From Rubrimonas sp036735545 (GTDB lineage: Bacteria > Pseudomonadota > Alphaproteobacteria > Rhodobacterales > Rhodobacteraceae): 44,176 bases of DNA. The notes under the pieces were generated by a model that saw nothing but the letters and a program-made list of their open reading frames with translations, was not told the origin of the DNA and searched no databases. The stretch covers positions 1-44,176 of the forward strand of contig DAINOD010000018.1 of assembly GCA_036735545.1 (NCBI GenBank). The letters run 5' to 3'. Numbering within the stretch: the stretch's first letter is position 1; each line of letters opens with the position of its first letter. Made by a program: the position numbers and the translations under genes. Shown here one piece after another: positions 1 to 12,189 of the stretch.

Positions 1-51
1 CACCACCCTCTCACGGTGGGAACAGGGGTTCGAGTCCCCTACGGGATACCA
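1..51 (+). tRNA. tRNA-Glu (anticodon CTC), 3' part only
   Basis: Only the 3' half lies in the window. The anticodon stem CCACC (3-7) pairs with GGTGG (15-19) around the loop CTCTCAC, which puts anticodon CTC at 10-12 (reads GAG, glutamate). The T stem AGGGG (24-28) pairs with CCCCT (36-40) around TTCGAGT. The acceptor strand is 41-47, the discriminator is A48 and the encoded CCA is at 49-51. The D arm and 5' acceptor strand lie upstream of the window. Confidence 0.92.
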
Positions 52-52
52 T

Positions 53-97
53 GCCCTGCCCCGAACGAGCCGCTTCTCCGGCTCTAGGGCGGGCTTT
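53..97 (+). terminator. intrinsic terminator after tRNA-Glu
   Basis: A long hairpin starts two bases after the tRNA CCA. The inner stem is GAGCCG (67-72) with CGGCTC (79-84). The outer stem is GCCC (53-56) plus GCCC (58-61) against GGGC (87-90) and GGGC (91-94), with T57 bulged. Three T residues (95-97) follow, a short tract, so termination strength is uncertain. Confidence 0.6.
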
Positions 98-378
98 CGG
101 GAACATTCCGGAGATTGAGCGGGTCGCCCCGTCTTTGCGGGCGGAATCTCCATTGGACCGCTTCGCGACGCCATTTCGCGGTCAGACCGACTCCTTCGTG
201 GCGCAGAGATAGGCTGAGTGCGCCCCTCTCGGCGCGATTGTGGCTACATTATAGCCAGCGCCGCGGAATCTTCACGATCGCTGCACACAATCCTAGGCGC
301 CGCATTCGCGAAGACGGTTTCCTCCCATCCCAAAGCGGCCCCTCGGCGGGCGCGGGGGACAGAGGGAGACGACACGAC
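98..378 (+). other. urtA upstream region, no gene seen
   Basis: This stretch separates the tRNA terminator from urtA. The urtA frame is open through it from 115, but the residues upstream of 379 look like random high-GC translation, and the signal peptide begins at 379. It holds the palindrome / sigma54-like element at 241-257 and a Shine-Dalgarno GGGAG (365-369) before the urtA ATG. I see no other gene, repeat or RNA. Confidence 0.6.
241..257 (+). promoter_or_regulatory. palindrome overlapping a sigma54-like promoter element
   Basis: TGGCTA (241-246) and TAGCCA (252-257) form a perfect inverted repeat with a 5-base spacer. The same bases fit the sigma54 layout: GG at 242-243 and GC at 254-255 have the -24/-12 spacing of TGGCAC-N5-TTGC, with mismatches at the CA of TGGCAC and at the second T of TTGC. 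Urea uptake is commonly under NtrC nitrogen control, so such a promoter would make sense. It could equally be a repressor operator. Confidence 0.3.
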
Positions 379-1656
379 ATGATCCGCATCACGAGCACCG
401 CGATGGCGCTGGCCTTGGCCGCCACCGGCGCGCTGGCCCAGTCCGGCGAGCCGATCAGGGTGGGCATCCTGCATTCGCTGTCGGGCACGATGGCGATCTC
501 GGAGACGACCCTCAAGGACGTCATGCTGATGCTCATCGACGAGCAGAACAAGAAGGGCGGCCTACTCGGACGCCCGCTCGAGGCGGTTGTCGTGGACCCC
601 GCGTCCGACTGGCCGCTGTTCGCCGAGAAGGCGCGCGAGCTGATCGAGATCGAGGGCGTGGACGTCGTGTTCGGCTGCTGGACCTCGGTCAGCCGCAAGT
701 CGGTGCTGCCGGTCTTCGAGGAATTGAACTCGATCCTGTTCTACCCGGTCCAGTACGAGGGCGAGGAGAGCCAGCGCAACGTCTTCTACACCGGCGCCGC
801 GCCCAACCAGCAGGCTATCCCGGCCGTCGACTATCTGATGAACGAGGAAGGCGTGGAGCGCTGGGTGCTCGAGGGCACCGACTACGTCTATCCGCAGACG
901 ACCAACAAGATCCTCGAGGCCTACCTGCTCGCCAAGGGCGTCGCGCCCGAGGACATCACCGTCAACTACACCCCCTTCGGCCACAGCGACTGGCAGACCA
1001 TCGTCAGCAACATCAAGACCTTCGGCTCGGCCGGCAAGAAGACGGCGGTGGTCTCGACCATCAACGGCGACGCCAACGTCCCATTCTACCGCGAGCTCGC
1101 CAATCAGGGCGTCTCGGCCGAGGACATCCCCGTCGTCGCCTTCTCGGTGGGCGAGGAGGAGCTGGCGGGCATCGACACGGGCCCGCTGGTCGGCCACCTC
1201 GCCGCGTGGAACTACTTCATGTCCATCGACACGCCCGAGAACGACGCGTTCATCGAGGCCTGGCACGCCTTCATCGGCGACACCAACCGCGTGACCAACG
1301 ATCCGATGGAGGCCCACTACATCGGCTTCAACATGTGGGTGAAGGCGGTCGAGGCGGTGGAGACCACCGACGCCGACGCGGTGATCGACGCGCTGATCGG
1401 CGTGGCGGTGCCGAACCTCTCTGGCGGGCTCAGCTCCATGGGCTCGAACCACCACATCACCAAGCCCGTGCTGATCGGCGAGATCCAGTCCGACGGCCAG
1501 TTCGACATCGTCTACCAGACCCCCGGCCTGATCCTCGGCGACGAGTGGTCGGATCATCTCGCGGAATCGGCCCCGCTGATCGCGAACTGGCGCGCGCCGA
1601 TGTCCTGCGGGAACTTCAACGTCGAGACCGGCCAGTGCGGCGGCGTCAACCAGTGA
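379..1656 (+). CDS. urtA: urea ABC transporter, urea-binding protein UrtA
   Basis: This is the periplasmic urea-binding component of the UrtABCDE importer, family of Leu/Ile/Val-type receptors, 425 aa. The ATG at 379 is chosen because it starts a typical signal peptide (MIRITSTAMALALAATGALA, cleavage after ALA near residue 20) and follows GGGAG at 365-369; the longer open frame from 115 has no recognisable N-terminus. The mature part begins with a receptor-type segment (IRVGILHSLSGTMAISE) and contains the UrtA-like stretch FGCWTSVSRKSVLPVFE and the segment FYPVQYEGEES. The identification rests on the family pattern and on the complete urtBCDE that follows. A hairpin at 1678-1709 follows the stop and probably sets its higher expression relative to urtB. 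Confidence 0.96.
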   Translation: MIRITSTAMALALAATGALAQSGEPIRVGILHSLSGTMAISETTLKDVMLMLIDEQNKKGGLLGRPLEAVVVDPASDWPLFAEKARELIEIEGVDVVFGCWTSVSRKSVLPVFEELNSILFYPVQYEGEESQRNVFYTGAAPNQQAIPAVDYLMNEEGVERWVLEGTDYVYPQTTNKILEAYLLAKGVAPEDITVNYTPFGHSDWQTIVSNIKTFGSAGKKTAVVSTINGDANVPFYRELANQGVSAEDIPVVAFSVGEEELAGIDTGPLVGHLAAWNYFMSIDTPENDAFIEAWHAFIGDTNRVTNDPMEAHYIGFNMWVKAVEAVETTDADAVIDALIGVAVPNLSGGLSSMGSNHHITKPVLIGEIQSDGQFDIVYQTPGLILGDEWSDHLAESAPLIANWRAPMSCGNFNVETGQCGGVNQ

Positions 1657-1677
1657 TCCGGCCGCCTCTCTGACCGA

Positions 1678-1709
1678 GGGGCCGGGCGTCCTCCTCCCCG
1701 CCCGGCCCC
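1678..1709 (+). promoter_or_regulatory. intercistronic hairpin between urtA and urtB
   Basis: GGGGCCGGGCG (1678-1688) and CGCCCGGCCCC (1699-1709) form a perfect 11-bp stem with a 10-base loop. No T tract follows, so it is unlikely to be a full terminator. Such hairpins after a binding-protein gene typically protect the upstream mRNA from 3' exonucleases or attenuate read-through, giving more receptor than permease. That role is inferred here. Confidence 0.65.
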
Positions 1710-1731
1710 ACCCTTGCCGCGAGGCCCGACC

Positions 1732-3312
1732 ATGCTCCGCATCCTTCTCGCGCTGGCGTTGCTCTGGCCCGCGGCCCTTCTTTCACAGACCCTCGAGGAA
1801 CTCGCGCCGCAGCTTGCGGAAGGCGACTTCGCCGCCAAGGCCCGCGTCGTGGCGGCCATCGGCGCGACCGGCGACGACCGGGCCGCGGCCCTGCTGACGG
1901 CGCTGGGCGAGGGCGAACTCCAGCAGGTGCGCGCGGACGGTCGGCTCGTGATCGTGCGGCGCGAGGGCGTCGTGGACGCTCTCACCGGCGAGGCGCTGCC
2001 CCCCCTCGCCCGCAACGCCGCCGACCGGATCCGCGTCAACAACGCGCTGCGCCGGGCGATCCGCAGCGCGGTCGGCGTGCTGACGCTGCGCAGCCCCGAC
2101 CCGCAGCGCCGCCTCGCCGCCGCCGCGGCCGCCTTCCGCAGCCGGGACGTCGAGCAGATCGAGCCGTTGCGGGAGGCGCTGGCGGCCGAGACCGACCCGC
2201 GCGTTCTGCGCGCCTTCGAAACGGCGCTGGCCGCGACCGTGCTGGCGTCCGAACGTCCCGCGGCCGAACGTATGGCGGCCATCGACACGCTGGTGGCCCG
2301 CGGCGACCGCGACGCGCTCTCGCTCATCATCGCCGCCGAGCGCGACGCCGACCCGGCGGTCTCGGAGGCGGCGGCCGACGCGCGCGCGGTGGTGGAGCGC
2401 CGCCTCGCGGCCTGGGACGTCGCGCGCAACGTCTGGTTCGGCGTATCGCTCGGCTCGGTGCTGATGCTGGCCGCGATCGGGCTGGCGATCACGTTCGGGG
2501 TGATGGGCGTGATCAACATGGCCCATGGCGAACTGGTCATGATCGGCGCCTATGTCACCTTCGCGGTTCAGCAGGCGATCCGCGCCAACGCGCCCGGCAT
2601 GTTCGACTGGTCGCTGACCATCGCGCTGCCGCTGGCCTTCCTGACCGCAGGCGCGGTAGGCGTCGCCATCGAGCGCGGCGTCTGCCGCTTCCTCTACGGC
2701 CGGCCGCTGGAGATGCTGCTGGCGACCTGGGGCGTGTCGCTGATCCTGCAGCAGACCGTGCGCTCGATCTTCGGCCCCACCAACCGCGAGGTCGGGAGCC
2801 CCTCGTGGATGTCCGGCGGCTTCGAGGTAGGGCAGGTGCTGGTCACCTACAACCGCTTCTGGATCGTGATCTTCTCGCTGGCGGTTTTCGCTGCGCTGCT
2901 GCTGCTGCTCAAGCGCACGCCGATGGGTCTGCAGATGCGCGCCGTCACACAGAACCGCCGCATGGCCGACGCCATGGGCGTGCGCACGGGCTGGGTGGAC
3001 GCGATGACCTTCGGCCTCGGCGCCGGCATCGCGGGTGTGGCCGGGGTGGCGCTGAGCCAGGTCGACAATGTGTCGCCCAATCTCGGGCAGGGCTACATTG
3101 TGGACAGTTTCATGGTCGTGGTGTTCGGCGGCGTCGGCAACCTGTGGGGCGCGCTGGCGGGGGCCTTCACGCTGGGGATCGTCAACAAGTTCCTGGAACC
3201 CTGGACGGGAGCCGTCCTGGCGAAGATCCTCGTGCTCGTCTTCATCATCCTGTTCATCCAGAAGCGGCCGCGCGGGCTGTTCGCGCTGCGCGGAAGGGCG
3301 GTGGAGCAATGA
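1732..3312 (+). CDS. urtB: urea ABC transporter, permease UrtB
   Basis: Inner-membrane permease of the urea importer, branched-chain amino acid (LivH) permease type, 526 aa. The ATG at 1732 gives a signal peptide (MLRILLALALLWPAALLSQ) and has GAGG at 1721-1724; a TTG at 1714 in frame is less likely. As is usual for UrtB, an extra-cytoplasmic helical N-terminal domain of about 220 residues precedes the membrane domain, which starts near residue 235. The segment ITFGVMGVINMAHGELVMIG is the typical LivH-family start, and VVVFGGVGNLWGALAGA is the conserved late segment. It follows urtA by 75 bases and is followed by a small secreted protein before urtC. Confidence 0.96.
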   Translation: MLRILLALALLWPAALLSQTLEELAPQLAEGDFAAKARVVAAIGATGDDRAAALLTALGEGELQQVRADGRLVIVRREGVVDALTGEALPPLARNAADRIRVNNALRRAIRSAVGVLTLRSPDPQRRLAAAAAAFRSRDVEQIEPLREALAAETDPRVLRAFETALAATVLASERPAAERMAAIDTLVARGDRDALSLIIAAERDADPAVSEAAADARAVVERRLAAWDVARNVWFGVSLGSVLMLAAIGLAITFGVMGVINMAHGELVMIGAYVTFAVQQAIRANAPGMFDWSLTIALPLAFLTAGAVGVAIERGVCRFLYGRPLEMLLATWGVSLILQQTVRSIFGPTNREVGSPSWMSGGFEVGQVLVTYNRFWIVIFSLAVFAALLLLLKRTPMGLQMRAVTQNRRMADAMGVRTGWVDAMTFGLGAGIAGVAGVALSQVDNVSPNLGQGYIVDSFMVVVFGGVGNLWGALAGAFTLGIVNKFLEPWTGAVLAKILVLVFIILFIQKRPRGLFALRGRAVEQ

Positions 3313-3381
3313 ACGCCATGCATCGATCGTTTACGCGGTCGCATCAGGGTGACGCGGTTTCGCGTCGTCCGGAGTGCGCCC

Positions 3382-3657
3382 ATGCTTCGCTTCCTTCTCG
3401 CCGCCGCGCTGCCGCTGGCGGCCGCGTCCGCTGCGGCGGAGCCCTGCCCGCTGACCTATCCGCAGTTCTACGCGGCCTTCGCCCATGCGGACCTGCCGGC
3501 CTGCCCCGTGGCGCTGGAAGGTCCGTCGCGCTTCTGCCGCATGGTGCAAGGGGCGAACGGGCTCGCCCACGTCTTCGTCTTCACCGTCGAGGGCGCGCAA
3601 TGCCTGCAGGAGGTGCGCGCCTTCGCGCCCGAGGCGTTGGGTCCCGCCGGGAGTTGA
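3382..3657 (+). CDS. small secreted cysteine-containing protein in the urt operon
   Basis: A 91-aa protein. ATG 3382 has a clean Shine-Dalgarno GGAG at 3371-3374; a GTG at 3349 would add 11 residues before the signal peptide. The N-terminus is a signal peptide (MLRFLLAAALPLAAASAAAE). The mature part has four cysteines (in EPCP, PACP, RFCR and AQCL), enough for two disulfides in the periplasm, and contains the segment LAHVFVFTVEGAQ. It lies between urtB (69 bases upstream) and urtC (16 bases downstream) in the same direction, so it should be co-transcribed with the importer. I do not recognise a characterised family. A role as an accessory to urea binding or uptake is possible but is inference from position only. 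Confidence 0.8.
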   Translation: MLRFLLAAALPLAAASAAAEPCPLTYPQFYAAFAHADLPACPVALEGPSRFCRMVQGANGLAHVFVFTVEGAQCLQEVRAFAPEALGPAGS

Positions 3658-3673
3658 TCCGTCCGGGCCGGAC

Positions 3674-4800
3674 ATGAGCGCCCGGTCCGCTGAACCGCTG
3701 ATCGACCGGCGCGGCTGGACCTTCCTCGCCGTGCTCGCAGTCGTGACGATCGCGGTGCCGATGCTGAGCCTCATCGCCCGGCCCGGCTCGGGCGTGCACC
3801 TGCCCAGCTTCGCGGTGTCTCTGTTCGGCAAATACCTCTGCTATGCGCTTCTGGCCCTCGCGGTGGACCTGATCTGGGGGTATTGCGGCATCCTCAGCCT
3901 GGGCCACGGCGCGTTCTTCGCGCTCGGCGGCTATGCGATGGGCATGCACCTGATGCGCGAGATCGGGCCGCGCGGGGTCTACGGCAACCCGGTGCTGCCC
4001 GACTTCATGGTGTTCCTGAACTGGACGGAACTGCCGTGGTTCTGGCTCGGCTTCGACCAGTTCTGGTTCGCCTGCCTCATGGTGCTGCTCGTGCCGGGAA
4101 CGCTCGCCTTCGTCTTCGGCTGGTTCGCCTTCCGCAGCCGGGTGAACGGGGTCTATTTCTCGATCATCACGCAGGCGATGACCTATGCGCTGCTGCTGGC
4201 CTTCTTTCGCAACGACTTCGGCTTCGGCGGCAACAACGGGCTGACCGACTTCAAGGACGTCCTCGGCTTTCCGATCCAGTCCGACCGCACGCGGGCGACC
4301 CTTTTCGTTCTGTCGGGGCTCGCCCTGGCTGGGGGCTATCTGGTCTGCCGCGCCATCGTCACCTCCCGCGCCGGCAAGGTGCTGGTCGCGGTGCGCGATG
4401 CGGAGAGCCGCACGCGCTTCCTCGGCTACCGGGTGGAGTTCTACAAGCTGTTCGTCTTCGTCGTCTCGGCGATGCTCGCGGGCGTCGCCGGGGCGCTCTA
4501 CGTGCCGCAGGTCGGCATCATCAACCCGTCCGAGTTCTCGCCGGCCAACTCCATCGAGGCGGTGATCTGGGTGGCGGTCGGCGGGCGCGGCACGCTGGTG
4601 GGCGCGGCGCTGGGGGCGGGCATCGTCAACGGCGCCAAGACCTTCCTGACCGGGGCCTTTCCCGAGATCTGGCTGTTCTTCCTCGGCGCCCTGTTCGTCG
4701 CGGTGACGCTGCTGCTGCCCAAGGGCGTGCTCGGCCTCGCCGCCCAGCTGCGCCGCCCCCGCGCCGCGGCGGCGCCGGCGCCCGAGACGAGGCCGGCGGA

Positions 4801-4804
<4 letters not shown>
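3674..4804 (+). CDS. urtC: urea ABC transporter, permease UrtC
   Basis: Second permease of the urea importer, LivM type, 376 aa, which is the usual length. The ATG at 3674 is chosen because it leaves a short cytoplasmic leader (MSARSAEPLIDRRGW) before the first membrane segment; the frame upstream overlaps the small secreted protein and is not protein-like. Conserved LivM-family stretches are visible: DLIWGYCGILSLGHGAFFALGG, then GNNGLTD, and VAVGGRGTLVGAALGAGIVNGAK near the C-terminus. The stop overlaps the urtD start as ATGA (4801-4804), so the two are probably translationally coupled. Confidence 0.95.
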
Positions 4805-5559
<755 letters not shown>

Positions 5560-5560
5560 G

Positions 5561-6256
5561 ATGCTGGAGGTGCGCGCCATCGACCTGCACTATGGCGCCG
5601 CCCAGGCGCTGCGCCGCGTCTCCATGGAGGCGCGGCCGGGCGAGGTGACCTGCGTGCTGGGCCGCAACGGCGTCGGCAAGACCTCACTGCTGCGCGCCAT
5701 CATCGGCCACCAGCGCACCAGCTCCGGCGTCATCGCGTGGGAGGGCGCGCCGCTCGACGGGCTGGCCCCGCACCAGCGCGCCCGCCGCGGCGTCGCTCTC
5801 GTGCCGCAGGGGCGCGAGATCTTTCCGCTGCTGAGCGTGCGGGAGAACCTGGAGACCGGCTTCGCGCCGCTGCCGCGCGCGCAGCGACGGGTGCCCGACG
5901 AGATCTTCGACCTCTTTCCCGTGCTGCGCGACATGCTGCGCCGGCGCGGGGGCGATCTGTCGGGCGGCCAGCAGCAGCAGCTGGCCATCGGTCGGGCGCT
6001 GGTGACGCGGCCGCGGCTGCTGTGCCTCGACGAGCCGACCGAGGGCATCCAGCCCAGCATCATCAAGGACATCGGCCGCGCCATCCGCTATCTGCGCGAG
6101 CGCGGCGACATGGCGATCGTGCTGGTGGAGCAGTACTTCGACTTCGCCCGCGACCTCGCCGATCGCTTCTTGATCCTCGACCGCGGCGAGGTGGCGCTGG
6201 CGGGCGGGCCCGACGACATGGACGCGCCAGAGGTGAAGCGGCTGCTGACGGTTTGA
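5561..6256 (+). CDS. urtE: urea ABC transporter, ATP-binding protein UrtE
   Basis: Second cytoplasmic ATPase of the urea importer, LivF type, 231 aa. Walker A GRNGVGKT is at 34-41, signature LSGGQQQQ at 133-140, and Walker B LLCLDEP at 153-159, followed by TEGIQPS, which is characteristic of UrtE. It begins one base after the urtD stop and closes the operon; a hairpin follows at 6265-6288. No urease or urease accessory gene follows, so the imported urea must be hydrolysed by an enzyme encoded elsewhere. Confidence 0.96.
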   Translation: MLEVRAIDLHYGAAQALRRVSMEARPGEVTCVLGRNGVGKTSLLRAIIGHQRTSSGVIAWEGAPLDGLAPHQRARRGVALVPQGREIFPLLSVRENLETGFAPLPRAQRRVPDEIFDLFPVLRDMLRRRGGDLSGGQQQQLAIGRALVTRPRLLCLDEPTEGIQPSIIKDIGRAIRYLRERGDMAIVLVEQYFDFARDLADRFLILDRGEVALAGGPDDMDAPEVKRLLTV

Positions 6257-6264
6257 GGCGGCAA

Positions 6265-6288
6265 GCGGGCCCACCTGAGCGGGCCCGC
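6265..6288. terminator. hairpin between convergent urtE and the VPLPA-type gene
   Basis: GCGGGCCC (6265-6272) and GGGCCCGC (6281-6288) form a perfect 8-bp stem with an 8-base loop, in the 43 bases between two convergent genes. It is placed to stop transcription from both sides. There is no T tract on either strand, so Rho-independent termination is only likely, not certain. Confidence 0.5.
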
Positions 6289-6299
6289 CTCTGTATGCG

Positions 6300-7007
6300 T
6301 CAGGCGCGGGCGCGCTTGCGCGCGGCGGCCCCGAGCGCAGCCATGCCGGCCAGCAGCATCCACGCGGCGGCGGGCAGCGGGATGGGGGCCGGCACGTCGA
6401 CATCGCCTGCCTTGATGAAGATCAGGTTCGCCGAACCGCCGCCGCCGGTGACCTGGACGGAGCCGCTCATCGTGAAGCCATCAATCAGCGAAAGACCGAA
6501 ATAGGTCGCAAGGCTGCCGGACGTATTGCCGATCGCTCCGATGGTGTCACCGAACAGCAGCCCATTGATTTCACCGATGGTGATCGTCGCGCTGCGGTTT
6601 GCGAAAATCTCGATCGCGTTGCCAGTCTTCAGGCCGTCCCAGCTCGCGGAGGTCACGACCGCTTCCGTGCTGATGTCCAGCAGCGAGAAGGTCGTCGTCA
6701 TGTCGCTGTAGACATAGGAGAAGCCGTAGGTCGTCGGACCCGTTCCCCAGTCGATTTCGCGCTGGGTGAACGTCGCCGGGTTGTTGGGCTGGCTGGTCGC
6801 AGAGCCGAGACCGAGTTCCCAGTCTGCAGCGCCGGCGCGCCCACCTCGGATCTCCACACCGTGGGTTCCGGCCCCGCCGCCGTGGAATGACGTGAAGGTG
6901 GCGGCCTGGTCCGTCCCGGTGATGTTGGCGATGGTGGCTGCGCTGGCGACGGCGCCGAGCGCAACGCTCGCCACTGCAGCGATGACACTGGTACGAATGA
7001 ACGACAT
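6300..7007 (-). CDS. secreted protein with VPLPA-CTERM-like sorting tail
   Basis: A 235-aa exported protein. The ATG at 7007 is chosen because it starts a signal peptide (MSFIRTSVIAAVASVALGA, cleavage near ASA) and has GGGAG on the minus strand at 7016-7020; the frame is open to 7061. The middle is rich in Gly, Thr, Ser and small beta-type residues with no catalytic motif I can name. The C-terminus has the sorting architecture: a short IPLPAAAW motif, a hydrophobic stretch (MLLAGMAALGAAA) and a basic end (RKRARA). This resembles the VPLPA-CTERM signal, which in other genomes is associated with exosortase D. No exosortase is in this window. Its base composition is visibly less GC-rich than its neighbours. 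Confidence 0.8.
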   Translation of the reverse strand: MSFIRTSVIAAVASVALGAVASAATIANITGTDQAATFTSFHGGGAGTHGVEIRGGRAGAADWELGLGSATSQPNNPATFTQREIDWGTGPTTYGFSYVYSDMTTTFSLLDISTEAVVTSASWDGLKTGNAIEIFANRSATITIGEINGLLFGDTIGAIGNTSGSLATYFGLSLIDGFTMSGSVQVTGGGGSANLIFIKAGDVDVPAPIPLPAAAWMLLAGMAALGAAARKRARA

Positions 7008-7179
7008 CAAGAAGGCTCCCTTGGTTCGGCAACGCGGACAACACGCGAAGTTGCGCAGCAAGGTATCCGGCGTCAGGCCGTCAAAGGCAACCCGAGACCA
7101 GCCAACACTCTGATAGAATTAACAAAAATCGACCTCGAGAAACATGATCGCGTCGCCGTTCAACCCTGACCTGTGCGCA

Positions 7180-10476
<3,297 letters not shown>

Positions 10477-10534
10477 GGTCTTTTTTCTCGGTCGCGGCCG
10501 TCTGGGGGGCGTGCGGGGCGCGGCGCGGCCCGCT

Positions 10535-10540
10535 TATAGT
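10535..10540 (+). promoter_or_regulatory. candidate -10 element (TATAGT) for the nudix-pyrC-pyrE operon
   Basis: TATAGT stands out as the only AT-rich hexamer in the 121-base, very GC-rich space between divergent carB and the Nudix gene, 57 bases before the Nudix ATG. I see no convincing -35 element. The overlapping reverse-strand hexamer TATAAG could serve carB instead. Confidence 0.25.
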
Positions 10541-10597
10541 CGCGCCAGCGCGCCGCGCAACCGCCCTGCCGCGGCGACGCCGTCACCCGGAGACGTC

Positions 10598-11125
10598 ATG
10601 CTCACCACACTCGCCACCCGCGTCGTCTACGAGAACCCATGGATGCTGGTTCGCGAGGACGCCGTGCGCTTCGCAGACGGCGGCGAGGGCATCTACAGCT
10701 TCATCGAGCGCCCGGACTACGCCATCGTCGCCGCGGTGCAGGACGGCCAGGTCTGGCTGGTCGAGCAGTGGCGCCACCCCTTCCGACGCCGGATGTGGGA
10801 GCTGCCCATGGGCGTGGCGCCCGGCGCCGCGACGCCCGAGGACAGCGCGCGCATCGAGCTGGCGGAGGAGACCGGCCTGCGCGCCGAACGCCTGACGCTG
10901 ATCGCGGAGATCGCCCCCGCGCCCGGCCTGCTCGCCCAGACCGGCGCGCTGTTTCTCGCCGAAGGGCTGACGCATGGCGCGCAGGCGCTGGAGCAGGGAG
11001 AGCAGGGCCTGATCGCCCGGCCGTGGCCCGTCGACGAAGCCGTCGAAGCGGCGGTCTCGGGGCGCATTTCCGACGCCGTGACCATCGCGTGCCTTGCGCT
11101 GCTGCGCCTGCGCGGGTTGATCTGA
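10598..11125 (+). CDS. Nudix hydrolase with a degenerate Nudix box
   Basis: A 175-aa Nudix-fold protein of the ADP-ribose pyrophosphatase-like type. ATG 10598 follows GGAG (10589-10592). The Nudix box spans residues 72-94 (GVAPGAATPEDSARI followed by ELAEETGL). The metal-binding glutamates E87, E90 and E91 are present, but two consensus positions differ: Ala78 replaces the first Glu and Ile86 replaces the Arg of the REUxEE core. The preceding segment WELPMG fits ADP-sugar pyrophosphatases, whose family form is usually ELPAG. It is the first gene of an operon with pyrC (26 bases downstream) and pyrE. The substrate is unknown; hydrolysis of a nucleoside diphosphate sugar is the likeliest guess. 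Confidence 0.88.
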   Translation: MLTTLATRVVYENPWMLVREDAVRFADGGEGIYSFIERPDYAIVAAVQDGQVWLVEQWRHPFRRRMWELPMGVAPGAATPEDSARIELAEETGLRAERLTLIAEIAPAPGLLAQTGALFLAEGLTHGAQALEQGEQGLIARPWPVDEAVEAAVSGRISDAVTIACLALLRLRGLI

Positions 11126-11151
11126 GCGCGTCCGACCCGGAGACCCCCTCA

Positions 11152-12189
11152 ATGCGCCTCACCCTCCGCCGCCCCGACGACTGGCACCTGCACCTGCGCG
11201 ACGGCGCGATGCTGGCGGCGGTGGCGCGCTGGTCCAACGACATGGGCCGGGCGCTGGTGATGCCGAACCTCGTGCCCCCCATCGTCACCGGGGCAGAGGC
11301 GCGCGCCTACCGAGAGCGCATCCGCGCGGCCGGGGCGCGGTTCGCGCCGCTGATGACGCTCTACCTCACCGAGGCCACCGACCCGGAGGACGTCGCCGCG
11401 GCCGCCGCCTCGGGTCTCGCGACGGCGGTCAAGCTCTATCCCGCCGGCGCCACCACCAACTCCCACGCCGGGGTGCGCGACCTCGGGCGCGTCGACGCGG
11501 TGCTGGCGCGCATGGCCGAGGCGGGCCTGCCGCTCTGCGTCCACGGCGAGGTCACCGACCCGGCCGTCGACATCTTCGACCGCGAGGCGGCCTTCCTCGA
11601 CCGGGTGCTGGCGCCGCTGGCCGCGCGCCACCCGAAACTGCGCATCGTGCTGGAGCACGTCACCACCGAAGAAGGGCTTGCCTTCGTGCGCGCCCACGCC
11701 CCGCGCGTCGCCGGCACCATCACGACGCACCACCTGATCATCGAGCGCAACCACATCCTCGCCGGCGGCATCCGGCCCCACTACTACTGCCTGCCCGTCG
11801 CCAAGCGCGCCCGGCACCGCGACGCGCTGCGGGCGGCGGCGGTCTCGGGCGAGGCGTGCTTCTTCCACGGCTCCGACAGCGCGCCGCACCTCGATGCGCT
11901 GAAGCTCGCGCCCTGCGGCTGCGCCGGCTGCTTCACCGCGCCCGTGGCGCTGGCCTGCCTCGCCGGCGTGTTCGAGCAGGAGGGGGCGCTGGAGCGGCTG
12001 GAGGGCTTCGCCGCCCTGCACGGGGCCGCGTTCTACGGCCTGCCGCCCAACGCGGATACGGTGACGCTTGAACGCCATGACGCCCCCTGGGCGCCCCCCG
12101 CGGCCGTGGACACCCCCGACGGCGCCGTGACGGTGTTCGACCCCGGCTTTCCCCTGCACTGGCGCCTCGCCGACCCGGAGACCCCATGA
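11152..12189 (+). CDS. pyrC: dihydroorotase (class II, PyrC type)
   Basis: Zinc amidohydrolase that interconverts N-carbamoyl-aspartate and dihydroorotate in de novo pyrimidine synthesis; 345 aa, matching the E. coli PyrC class. Metal-ligand motif HLHLRDG has H12 and H14, with substrate-binding R16. K94 in TAVKLYPAGATTNS is the carboxylated lysine. H131 (CVHGE) and H169 (LEHVTT) are the further metal ligands, and FFHGSDSAPH carries the catalytic Asp. ATG 11152 has GGAG at 11139-11142; the frame upstream overlaps the Nudix gene and is not used. The stop overlaps the pyrE start as ATGA (12186-12189). Confidence 0.96.
   Translation: MRLTLRRPDDWHLHLRDGAMLAAVARWSNDMGRALVMPNLVPPIVTGAEARAYRERIRAAGARFAPLMTLYLTEATDPEDVAAAAASGLATAVKLYPAGATTNSHAGVRDLGRVDAVLARMAEAGLPLCVHGEVTDPAVDIFDREAAFLDRVLAPLAARHPKLRIVLEHVTTEEGLAFVRAHAPRVAGTITTHHLIIERNHILAGGIRPHYYCLPVAKRARHRDALRAAAVSGEACFFHGSDSAPHLDALKLAPCGCAGCFTAPVALACLAGVFEQEGALERLEGFAALHGAAFYGLPPNADTVTLERHDAPWAPPAAVDTPDGAVTVFDPGFPLHWRLADPETP

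Noticed and set aside
1732..2430. urtB as a gene fusion because of its long N-terminus
   Set aside because: UrtB proteins normally carry an N-terminal exported helical domain before the permease domain, so this is the usual form.
1783..3309. Long minus-strand open frame opposite urtB
   Set aside because: Antisense shadow of urtB, with no start context and a His/Arg-rich translation typical of GC-rich noise.
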